Notes: a model not told the origin generated them from the sequence alone. Counted from the stretch's first letter, positions 1 to 5,860 are shown. The stretch: DNA of 6,633 bases from an uncultured Mycoplasmatota bacterium (GCA_948469295.1 CAOKLK010000040.1:1-6633), one strand, 5' to 3'. Made by a program: numbers and translations.

Positions 1-673
1 CAAAATAAGTAGAAGTATTTAAATCTTTAGTAGAAAGTAAATACTGTCCTTTTGTAGGAATGGGCATTCCATTTTTTAAAAGTTGAAAAGGAAGTCTGCA
101 AATTTGAGCACATTCTCCCCGATTCCCACTTCGATCAAATAAAAAGGAAGAAAATAAACACTGACCAGAATAAGATATACAAAGAGCACCATGAATAAAA
201 ACTTCTAATTCCAAATCAGATGGAAACCGTTTGATTTCTTCTAAAGATAGCTCTCTTGCAAGAACTACTCGTTTCACACCCAATCTTTTCAAAAATGAAA
301 TTTGTTCCACATTATGTGTATGAGCTTGTGTAGAGACATGAACTTCCATTTCTGGCATCATTTCTTTCACTAATTTCATAATTCCCAGATCAGAAACAAT
401 AATAGCATCCACATGATTTTCATAAAGAAACCGTATATAAGCAATAACTTCGTTGAATTCTCGTTCATAAATCATAGTATTTATGGTGACATAAATTTTA
501 ACACCATATAAATGACAGAAAGAAATAGCTTCTAACATCTCTTCTTCTGAAAAATTAGAAGCAAATGCTCGAGCACCAAATTTCTTTCCTCCAAGATAAA
601 CTGCATCGCACAACGAATGAACTGCAATTTTCAATGTAGAAAAATCTCCAGCAGGAGAAAGTAATTCTTTCAA
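1..673 (-). CDS. Peptidase U32 family protein (Fe-S RNA-hydroxylation type), N-terminal part, runs off left edge
   Basis: About 224 residues of a U32-family protein. The product opens MKELLSPAGDF and continues with DAVYLGGKKFGARAFA, the usual U32 N-terminal barrel strands. Residues 157-175 (EVFIHGALCISYSGQCLFS) match the U32 signature except Phe at one aliphatic position, and RSGNRGECAQICR follows at about 181-193. Cys165, Cys172 and Cys188 are spaced like three of the four [4Fe-4S] ligands known in UbiU; the fourth would lie outside the window. Characterised members hydroxylate tRNA U34 (TrhP), 23S rRNA (RlhA) or act in ubiquinone synthesis (UbiU/V); proteolysis is doubtful for most. In Bacillota the tRNA role is the likelier inference. 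The start is TTG at 673: no in-frame ATG or GTG is nearby, family homology begins there, and AGGTAGGTG precedes it. The gene is divergent from the 308-aa gene. Confidence 0.92.
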   Translation of the reverse strand, partial: MKELLSPAGDFSTLKIAVHSLCDAVYLGGKKFGARAFASNFSEEEMLEAISFCHLYGVKIYVTINTMIYEREFNEVIAYIRFLYENHVDAIIVSDLGIMKLVKEMMPEMEVHVSTQAHTHNVEQISFLKRLGVKRVVLARELSLEEIKRFPSDLELEVFIHGALCISYSGQCLFSSFLFDRSGNRGECAQICRLPFQLLKNGMPIPTKGQYLLSTKDLNTSTYF

Positions 674-691
674 AAAAACACCTACCTAACC

Positions 692-720
692 TTGTAGAAA
701 ACGAAAAAACATGATATGAT
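692..720 (+). promoter_or_regulatory. SigA-type extended -10 promoter for the 754-3297 gene pair
   Basis: TTGTAG (692-697), a 17-bp spacer, then TATGAT (715-720) with TGA directly upstream, forming TGnTATGAT. The -35 is weak (3 of 6) and the -10 strong (5 of 6 plus TG). The predicted start near 727 leaves a short leader carrying AAGGGG (741-746), 7 nt before the ATG at 754. Confidence 0.6.
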
Positions 721-724
721 AACA
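716..724 (-). promoter_or_regulatory. Extended -10 promoter for the U32 gene
   Basis: Read on the minus strand this is TGTTATCAT, a TGn extension followed by TATCAT (5 of 6 to consensus). No good -35 is visible upstream, which is acceptable for an extended -10. Transcription would start near 709 and give a leader of about 35 nt that includes the SD-like AGGTAGGTG. It overlaps the opposing -10 at 715-720. Confidence 0.5.
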
Positions 725-753
725 CACGCTCTAAAAAAGAAAGGGGACATAAT

Positions 754-1680
754 ATGGAAAATCAAATCAGTCGTTTATATGAATATTATAATCAGCAAAA
801 AAAATTATTTCAAGAATTACAAACAAAACAACAAATTTTTGCACATCGAGAAAGAATCATAAATACCAAACCACCAAAAGCAAAAGTTTTAGAATTTGTT
901 CCACCAACAGATAACAAAACTTTACAAACAAAAAAAAGAATCAAACATTCAATAAAATGGAATAAAGAAGAAATCAAAAATTTTTTAGAAAACCATCCCA
1001 GAGAACAACAAGAAGTGATAAATTCACTATTAATAGAAGCTTCAGAATTAAATAATATTCTAAGAGAATTAGCAGCACCAGAAGAAAAAGATCTTTTTAT
1101 AAAAGAAATCAAAGGAATATTAGAAACCATAGAATGGATCAAAAATTTAAAGTTTTCGAAAAAAGAAACAAAAATAAACAAAAACCAACCAAGTACCATT
1201 CCAAATAAAATAGTTTTTTTAAGAAGAAATAATGAACGAATCGAATTTTACGAAAATATTTTAAAAGATATTCCAAGAGAATTATATAATGACTTTAAAG
1301 TATTACTTGATTCGATTATCAATGGTACGTTTAAAGGAAGCAAAGCATTTTTTGAAAAAATGTATTGGGAAGTAAGCTTTCGCCAAGCACGAATTCTTTA
1401 CTATCAAATAAACCAAACAACATATTTGATTTTAACAGGATTTCAAAAAGACTTCATGCAAAATATTCAATACCGTCAAAGACTTGCATATTTTGATGAT
1501 TTATTAAAAAAACAACTAAATGCCTATAAATTACTTGCAACAAACCCTTATTTTTTAGAAACAGAAGAACAAGTTACACAAGATATCTACAAATTATTAA
1601 ACCGAGAAAAGGAGGAAAAAGATGAGTCACGACTATCTAGAAACATTAGAGAATCAATTAAAGGAAATGAATCAAATTGA
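754..1680 (+). CDS. Unrecognised protein with a RelE/HigB-like C-terminal domain
   Basis: 308 residues; I do not recognise the full-length family. Residues 1-145 are charged and probably helical, rich in Lys, Glu and Gln; 1-30 and 68-130 look coiled-coil-like. Residues about 151-257 read like the RelE/HigB/ParE toxin fold: a start of type IVFLRR, helices with ENILKDIPRELYNDF, a turn GTFKGSKAFF, then WEVSFRQARILYY and TYLILTGFQKDF (205-234), with Arg210 and Arg213 where that fold often has active-site basic residues. This is a pattern match by eye, not a profile hit. No signal peptide or membrane segment is seen. SD AAGGGG lies 7 nt before the ATG. The last 19 codons overlap the next gene, so the two are almost certainly co-transcribed. 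If RelE-like, it could be a ribosome-dependent or inert RNA-binding derivative; the long N-terminal extension is not typical of a toxin. Confidence 0.8.
   Translation: MENQISRLYEYYNQQKKLFQELQTKQQIFAHRERIINTKPPKAKVLEFVPPTDNKTLQTKKRIKHSIKWNKEEIKNFLENHPREQQEVINSLLIEASELNNILRELAAPEEKDLFIKEIKGILETIEWIKNLKFSKKETKINKNQPSTIPNKIVFLRRNNERIEFYENILKDIPRELYNDFKVLLDSIINGTFKGSKAFFEKMYWEVSFRQARILYYQINQTTYLILTGFQKDFMQNIQYRQRLAYFDDLLKKQLNAYKLLATNPYFLETEEQVTQDIYKLLNREKEEKDESRLSRNIRESIKGNESN
1608..1615 (+). promoter_or_regulatory. Strong Shine-Dalgarno for the 507-aa gene, inside the preceding gene
   Basis: AAAGGAGG, fully complementary to the 16S anti-SD, lies 6 nt before the ATG at 1622 and within the coding sequence of the upstream gene. 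It decides the start at 1622 over the next in-frame ATG at 1667, which has only GGAA immediately before it. Confidence 0.85.
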
Positions 1681-3145
1681 AACAAATTGTTTAGAAAAAA
1701 ATAAAAATTGCTTATATGAATATTTATTTGCTCTTGCATATGATAATTCCATCACACTTACTAACGAACAAAAAGAGAATTTAAAAAATGAAATTGAAAG
1801 TATATCTCAAAATATAAAAGACTATTTAAATTTTATAGAAATAATAAGAATTGCCATGAAATCAGATTCAATAAAACCATTATTAAAATATAGTAAAATG
1901 TATAATTTTCAAAAAAAATATGGCTTCTTTAAAAGTATTTTTATAGCACTGAAAATTTTATTAAAGAGAGATAAACAGAATGAAAACTTTGTAAAAATAA
2001 ACTTTGTTACTTCATTCATTATCTATTATAAAAATTTTTTCAATCAAACAGAATTTCCTTATGAATTAATTAACCTTTTATCAAATATTCCTAGTAATTC
2101 TTTTAATCAATATCAAAAATTATTAACTTACTTTTCAGATTACAAAATTTTGAGTATACAAAGAAAATTCAAACTTGACATCAATTTTTTACCTCTTGAA
2201 AAGAAAGACATTGATACCTCTTTTACTTTCGTAACAACGATGTTAAGAAAAAAAATACTTCATCAAATAGAAAGAAATAAAGAAATAAGAAAAACAGTAA
2301 ATAATCAAATTCAAGCCCAAAGAAGAAAACGAAAAAATCAATTTTTAAAATATCGAGATTTAGATTTTGATGTTGAAAAATATCCAGAGTTATTAGAATT
2401 TTATCTTTTAAGTATCATCACACACAATGATAATTATCTAAATAAATTAGAAATGCAACTAGAACAAGAAGAACAAAAATGGTCTTCAGAAATAATCAAC
2501 CTTTTTTTAGATTATAATTATAATTTTTTTTTATTAAAAGAAGAAGAACAAAAAAGAATCATTGAAAAATATTCTTTTGAAGAATTGAAACAATTATTAG
2601 AAATACTTCATCAAAAAGAATTCTCTTTTTTGGATATCAATCACCCACTTTTTACTTCAATTCTTCTAAATACAAATCCTCAGACATTAAATAATTTATT
2701 AGAAAAAATTCAAAATTGTTCTATTCCGAAAGATTTCATTATAAAAAATCCTCAAATATGTTATGAAAAATTTTACCAATTCTTAATCGATAATCAAAAA
2801 TCAATCAAATTATATAATATGAATATTATGTTCTTCTGGAATAGCAATTTACTTTTATTACCAAACGATACATTTATCCAATATTTAAATATAATAAAAT
2901 CATATCAATGTTCAAATATGGAATATCAAGAAGGATATTTCGATAATTTAGATCAAAAAATTGAAAAACGTTTTGATACCGAAGTAAATTTTCCATCTTA
3001 CATAGAACCAGAAACCGAAACCTTATTAGAAAAAGAAAATCCAATCAATCTAAATGACCAAAATCCATTCATTGAATATCTAGATCAAAATTATAAAATT
3101 GATCTTCTAAGATATGCAATTGCTGGAATTATTATTACAAAGTAA
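1622..3145 (+). CDS. Large helical protein of unknown function, C-terminus apparently frameshifted
   Basis: 507 residues as read; family not recognised. The composition is dominated by Lys, Asn, Ile, Leu, Glu and Phe, with long predicted helices, a basic stretch near 217-240 (NNQIQAQRRKRKNQF) and Gln/Glu-rich helices around 280-330. No signal peptide, convincing membrane span or catalytic motif is visible. The start at 1622 has an ideal SD and overlaps the upstream gene by 59 nt in another frame, so the pair is translated from one message. The stop at 3143-3145 seems premature: a clean coding frame continues to 3297 one frame over, and adding one A to the AAA at 3139-3141 would fuse the two into a protein of about 558 residues. 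The partner's RelE-like domain makes a regulatory or toxin-neutralising role conceivable but unsupported. Homopolymers such as the nine T at 2524-2532 show how error-prone this gene is to sequence. Confidence 0.8.
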   Translation: MSHDYLETLENQLKEMNQIETNCLEKNKNCLYEYLFALAYDNSITLTNEQKENLKNEIESISQNIKDYLNFIEIIRIAMKSDSIKPLLKYSKMYNFQKKYGFFKSIFIALKILLKRDKQNENFVKINFVTSFIIYYKNFFNQTEFPYELINLLSNIPSNSFNQYQKLLTYFSDYKILSIQRKFKLDINFLPLEKKDIDTSFTFVTTMLRKKILHQIERNKEIRKTVNNQIQAQRRKRKNQFLKYRDLDFDVEKYPELLEFYLLSIITHNDNYLNKLEMQLEQEEQKWSSEIINLFLDYNYNFFLLKEEEQKRIIEKYSFEELKQLLEILHQKEFSFLDINHPLFTSILLNTNPQTLNNLLEKIQNCSIPKDFIIKNPQICYEKFYQFLIDNQKSIKLYNMNIMFFWNSNLLLLPNDTFIQYLNIIKSYQCSNMEYQEGYFDNLDQKIEKRFDTEVNFPSYIEPETETLLEKENPINLNDQNPFIEYLDQNYKIDLLRYAIAGIIITK

Positions 3146-3297
3146 TAAGATATTTTAATTTCCTAAATACAATAAATGAAAACCAAGAAGAGAATTTAAT
3201 CAATGCCATCTTATACCATGCTCCAATTTTTGAATATGAAAAAGAAGAAATCATGAAAGAGATAAAACAAAAAAGAAGATTACTCACCGAAACTTAA
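3139..3297 (+). pseudogene. Displaced C-terminal reading frame of the preceding gene
   Basis: In the frame offset from the gene above, this stretch reads KVIRYFNFLNTINENQ, then about 36 more residues ending KQKRRLLTET and a TAA at 3295-3297. It has no start or SD of its own, composition and style match the preceding gene, and its TAA falls exactly on the arm of the terminator. It is best read as the true C-terminal 52 residues, cut off by a one-base loss near 3139-3141 that is either a mutation or a sequence error. No canonical slippery heptamer is seen (the site reads ACA AAG TAA), so programmed -1 frameshifting is less likely. Confidence 0.65.
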
Positions 3298-3307
3298 TCT
3301 TCTTTTT
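3270..3307. terminator. Bidirectional terminator between convergent genes
   Basis: A perfect 13-bp inverted repeat, AAAAAGAAGATTA (3270-3282) and TAATCTTCTTTTT (3295-3307), with a 12-nt loop. Each strand ends the stem in a T run. The minus-strand gene's TAA stop is the inner end of the left arm and the restored plus-strand frame's TAA is the inner end of the right arm. The stem is AT-rich, so efficiency may be modest. Confidence 0.75.
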
Positions 3308-3702
3308 ATTTGCCCTACTACATCATTTACATAAAACGATATTTGATCTCTTTTATAAACATATACATAAGATGGATGATACACAAAAATAGTTTTTTCT
3401 AAACAAAAATGATAATGAAAAAATTCTTTTTTGACCAAATTTCCAAACACTACAATAACATCAGGTTGAATCAAATCAATTTGCTCTCGAAAAAAAGGGA
3501 AAGAATTCTGTAATTCTTCTTTCGTAGGATATCTTAACTTTCCTTTCTCATTAAGTGGAGGAAAGGAAACATAATTTATTTTAATAGCATTGACATTCAT
3601 TAAAGAAATCATTTGATCCACTAACATTCCAGACTTCGTTTGAGAATCAAAAGGCTCCATCCCTTCTTTATCACTAATTCCAACAAAACATACGGTTTTC
3701 AT
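3280..3702 (-). CDS. Uracil-DNA glycosylase superfamily protein
   Basis: 140 residues with the layout of small UDG-fold proteins: the opening strand KTVCFVGIS (2-10), a TKSGMLVDQM segment (22-31) where family 4/5 enzymes have GRSG-LLD, then SFPPLNEKGKLRYPTKEEL (46-64), equivalent to their 'PP-N-R-PT-EE' stretch, PDVIVVFGN (80-88) and the HPSY motif (109-112). Typical members excise uracil or similar bases from DNA. The first motif here (GISDKEG) departs from the GEAPG type and only Cys5 and Cys100 are present, so the four-Cys Fe-S cluster of family 4 is absent; substrate and activity are open. At 140 aa it is shorter than classic family 4 enzymes (around 200). It overlaps the upstream Nudix gene by ATGA. 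The nearest SD-like GGT is about 17 nt upstream, so translation probably depends on coupling. Confidence 0.75.
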   Translation of the reverse strand: MKTVCFVGISDKEGMEPFDSQTKSGMLVDQMISLMNVNAIKINYVSFPPLNEKGKLRYPTKEELQNSFPFFREQIDLIQPDVIVVFGNLVKKEFFHYHFCLEKTIFVYHPSYVYVYKRDQISFYVNDVVGQIKRRLSFGE

Positions 3703-4319
3703 TTGGTTAAAGAAATTACCTTTTTCAAAACGTCACCATATTTTTCCAAAGCTGTTTCATGTTCATTCACTAAAAATTCAGAAAAATCAATTTTTCGTTC
3801 CATTATTTCACAAACTCCATTTTTCATAACAATTTCTTTTCCTTCAATAAATCCTTGTTCTTGTTCCAATAATTGCATAGTTTCTTCTGCATTTACCAAA
3901 ACAAGAGAAGTCACTTCATTTGCATCAAAAGAAAAATGATAAGAATCAACTTCATATAAATCTACATAAACATAAGCTCTAGCACGATCACGAAAAATAC
4001 TACCATCCTTCATTGTTTTATCCATCATAAACGGCACAACAGCTACAAAAGTTGCATCACTAGCATCTACAGAAATTCCAATTTCCTCTTGGATTTCTCT
4101 TTGAAATCCTTCTTCAATGGTTTCGGAAGCCTTTAAATGACCAGAAGCAGTCGTATAAAGCGTCCCCTCGTCTTTTCTACGTTGAAAGAAAATATTGCCT
4201 TACTTATCATATAACCAACAATGAACCGTATGATGCCACAATCCTTTGTTATGAACAACACTTCTCTCTTCTTGCCCCATATACTGGTCCGCTTCATCAT
4301 AAATATCAATATACTCCAT
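3699..4319 (-). pseudogene. Nudix hydrolase gene broken by an in-frame stop at codon 40
   Basis: Reading from the ATG at 4319 gives a 206-codon frame with one internal TAA (4200-4202, codon 40). The first 39 residues (MEYIDIYDEADQYMGQEER, then GLWHHTVHCWLYDK) are a normal Nudix N-terminus. After the stop the frame continues GNIFFQRRKDEGTLYTTASG and has a complete Nudix box at codons 60-82 (Gx5Ex7REUxEExGU: G60, E66, R74, E75, E78, E79, G81). Nudix enzymes hydrolyse nucleoside-diphosphate-linked compounds with Mg2+; the N-terminus resembles YfcD/IPP-isomerase-like members. A CAA-to-TAA change (Gln) is the simplest explanation. Restart at the GTG at 4037 (codon 95) would give 112 aa without the box, so it could not be a working hydrolase. 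SD AAGGTG lies 7 nt before the start. The end overlaps the UDG-like gene by 4 nt (ATGA). Confidence 0.88.
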
Positions 4320-4344
4320 CAAAATTCACCTTACCTCTTAATTT

Positions 4345-4353
4345 ATTATACCA
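4345..4353 (-). promoter_or_regulatory. Extended -10 promoter for the Nudix/UDG operon
   Basis: On the minus strand this reads TGGTATAAT: a perfect TATAAT with a TGn extension. The -35 position (about 4368-4373) is only TTTTAA, hence weak. Transcription would start near 4338, leaving a leader of about 20 nt with SD AAGGTG (4327-4332). It sits in the 65-bp gap after the kinase gene; no hairpin terminator is visible in that gap, so read-through from the kinase is possible. Confidence 0.6.
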
Positions 4354-4384
4354 AAATATCATACAAATTAAAATGAACACCCCA

Positions 4385-5308
4385 TCAAATTGATTCATAA
4401 ATTATTGTTTGAAATGAATGATTGTCATTAAATAATAAACGCTTTACAAAAGATGTATGCTCTAATAAATAAGTAAAGTTTTGATCCAATAACCTACTTA
4501 ACTCATTAATAAAATCAGATATTAAAAAATATTCCAATTCTTTCATAAAACTTTTTGAACCATCATATTCTCTCAAAAAAGCTTTTATAAACTCTCGTTC
4601 ATTTCTTGTACTTTCAATATCTAACAAAAAATTAAAAATACTATAATTAACATTAAACCCTCGATAAGTTAAATCAATAGGATCAATATCAACAAAATAA
4701 AAATTCCCCACATCATCTACCATAATATTAGCTAATTTAATATCATTGTGATTTAACATAACTTCATTGGAAATGATATCATGATACAAAGATTCAAATC
4801 TCAACAATAAATGCTCAACAAATTTCCCATCAAAAACTTCATAAAATAAATCCTTTTTATCTTGGATTACCTTTTGAAATCTTTTAACATATTCATGAAA
4901 ATGATGAGATAAATCAAAATCATGAAAAAAAATTGGAATATTAGTAATTTCATTCATTTTCTTGACTTCTTTTGCAACTTTCATTCCATATTCTTTACAT
5001 TGTACAATAGACAAATTACTTTCTTTTAAATTCTGTCCATCAAAATAATCATAAATCAATATCGTTTGATTTCCTTGAACACTAACATCTACTAACGGAA
5101 TTAAAGGGATTCCATTTTCTTCATAAACAAAATGAATCCATTTTACTTTATTTATTTCTTCTTCACTAATTGAATGCGGTAATATTTTAACAAAATATTT
5201 TTTTTCACTCGTTGTAATAATGTATTTTTTTCGTTTTTCATATCCTTCAAATACTTCTTGAACACTCAAAATATTACAAAATATATCAATTTTTTCAAAT
5301 TCATTCAT
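4385..5308 (-). CDS. APH/choline-kinase-type phosphotransferase
   Basis: 307 residues with the aminoglycoside phosphotransferase (protein-kinase-like) fold. The N-lobe has KKYFVKILP with Lys41 as the ATP lysine, Glu49-51 in the following helix, and a hinge ILIYDYFDGQNL (83-94). The C-lobe has LNHNDIKLANIM (185-196) with His187, the catalytic base Asp189 and Asn194, then FVDIDP with metal-binding Asp207 and Asp209. All key residues are present, so it should be an active cytosolic kinase for a small hydroxylated molecule (aminoglycoside, choline, sugar or similar). The substrate cannot be read from the sequence, and calling it a resistance gene would be unjustified. The length is normal for the family. 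Start at 5308 with SD AAAGGAG (5315-5321), 6 nt away. Directly upstream lies one copy of a diverged direct repeat that recurs beside the RhuM-like stump. Confidence 0.88.
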   Translation of the reverse strand: MNEFEKIDIFCNILSVQEVFEGYEKRKKYIITTSEKKYFVKILPHSISEEEINKVKWIHFVYEENGIPLIPLVDVSVQGNQTILIYDYFDGQNLKESNLSIVQCKEYGMKVAKEVKKMNEITNIPIFFHDFDLSHHFHEYVKRFQKVIQDKKDLFYEVFDGKFVEHLLLRFESLYHDIISNEVMLNHNDIKLANIMVDDVGNFYFVDIDPIDLTYRGFNVNYSIFNFLLDIESTRNEREFIKAFLREYDGSKSFMKELEYFLISDFINELSRLLDQNFTYLLEHTSFVKRLLFNDNHSFQTIIYESI

Positions 5309-5342
5309 AATATACTCCTTTCATCTTCTAATCAACATACAT

Positions 5343-5415
5343 AAACATTACATATGATAAATTTAAGTATTATGAATAAGTGATATTTAATATGTTTTTT
5401 ATAACTGACTTTGTC
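5343..5415. repeat. Diverged direct repeat, copy A (upstream of the kinase)
   Basis: Aligned by hand to copy B at 5699-5772, this gives 53 matches in 75 columns (about 70%). Conserved blocks are AAACATT, TTATGAATA and TTATAACTGACTNTGTC. It lies 35 nt upstream of the kinase start, where a promoter or operator would be. Similarity may extend some 10 nt to the left (ACATACAT against ACACACAC). What the repeat is remains unknown. Confidence 0.6.
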
Positions 5416-5435
5416 CAAAATAGGTACAATGTCTA

Positions 5436-5525
5436 TCATGTATAAATTTTTTTTCTTAATTTATCAGTAATCTCATTAATTTTATTAAAAGAATTGAAAT
5501 ATTCTTTTTCAATGGATATAATCTT
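5436..5525 (-). pseudogene. Coding-like scrap of unknown origin
   Basis: Between a TGA at 5526-5528 and a TGA at 5436-5438, 29 residues read KIISIEKEYFNSFNKINE and then ITDKLRKKIYT. The hydrophobic and charged spacing is helix-like, but there is no start codon. It lies in another frame about 15 nt downstream of the RhuM-like stump, so it may be the decayed 3' end of the same or another gene. It may also be chance. Confidence 0.3.
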
Positions 5526-5539
5526 TCATTCTCATTGTT

Positions 5540-5629
5540 TTATGTTTCAATTTCTAAATTGACATTTAGCTTGATACTTCCAACTTTTGATTCATATATT
5601 ATTAATTCTGAGCTATTTTTTTCTATCAT
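5540..5629 (-). pseudogene. RhuM-family-like N-terminal stump
   Basis: ATG at 5629 with SD AAAGGAG 8 nt upstream opens a 29-codon frame ending in TAA (5540-5542). It reads MIEKNSSELIIYESKVGSIK, then LNVNLEIET. This closely resembles the start of 'virulence RhuM' family proteins, which run (E)IIIYQ-x-DG-x-x-K(I/L)xVxLExETVWLTQ. The family's next residues, VWLTQ and the DNA-binding region, are absent: the stop falls exactly where they should begin, so the rest has been deleted. RhuM-type genes are common on genomic islands and near restriction-modification loci. A real 29-aa peptide is the alternative, since the ribosome site is intact. Confidence 0.5.
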
Positions 5630-5698
5630 TTAATTAGCTCCTTTCTTTTTTTGATTTTTCCTTTACTTATAAGAGTTTATCGTTTATTTAACACACAC

Positions 5699-5772
5699 AA
5701 ACATTCCACATGACTAGAATGTACATTTATGAATAGTTGGGTTTTATATGTTTGGTTATAACTGACTATGTC
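5699..5772. repeat. Diverged direct repeat, copy B (upstream of the RhuM-like stump)
   Basis: Same orientation as copy A and 357 bp away. Within it ACATTC (5701-5706) and GAATGT (5717-5722) form an inverted repeat with a 10-nt loop, and TGACTATGTCA (5763-5773) is a short dyad; copy A keeps the latter only as TGACTTTGTCC. These dyads may be protein-binding sites. Copy B lies upstream of the stump much as copy A lies upstream of the kinase. Confidence 0.6.
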
Positions 5773-5831
5773 ATAATATACATAGAAGATAAATTGAATG
5801 TTTATTTATATATATGGTTTTAAATAATTTG

Positions 5832-5860
5832 GGCAATTTTGCCTTTCACACTCCCCAGTG
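5832..5860 (-). terminator. Possible weak terminator after the exporter gene
   Basis: Reading from the exporter's stop, CACT-GGGG-AGTG (5860-5849) and then GGCAA-AA-TTGCC (5843-5832) form two small hairpins 16 to 44 nt downstream. They stand out because their G+C is far above the surroundings. Neither is followed by a clean T run, so intrinsic termination is uncertain. Confidence 0.3.

Noticed and set aside
810..1199. 129-codon open frame on the minus strand opposite the 308-aa gene
   Set aside because: It is antisense to a gene with a good SD, promoter and RelE-like pattern. Its Phe/Ser/Leu-rich product is what the complement of Lys/Glu-rich AT-rich coding gives, and there is no SD.
3137..3145. 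Programmed -1 ribosomal frameshift at the end of the 507-aa gene
   Set aside because: No X-XXY-YYZ slippery heptamer is present at ACA AAG TAA, and no clear stimulatory SD or hairpin sits at the right distance. A one-base loss is simpler.
3640..3939. 99-codon open frame on the plus strand across the UDG-like and Nudix genes
   Set aside because: It is antisense to two frames with recognisable motifs, has no SD, and its product shows no family pattern.
3699..4037. 112-aa protein as an independent small gene
   Set aside because: It is only the 3' part of the Nudix frame after a GTG at codon 95; the Nudix box and N-terminus lie in the same frame upstream, separated by a single TAA.
4385..5308. 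Aminoglycoside resistance gene
   Set aside because: The kinase fold and active-site residues are clear, but the substrate-binding region matches no resistance enzyme that I can identify; many such kinases act on metabolites.
5832..5860. Terminal inverted repeat of an insertion sequence
   Set aside because: The two hairpins are only 4 to 5 bp each, no matching end was found elsewhere in the window, and no transposase is present.
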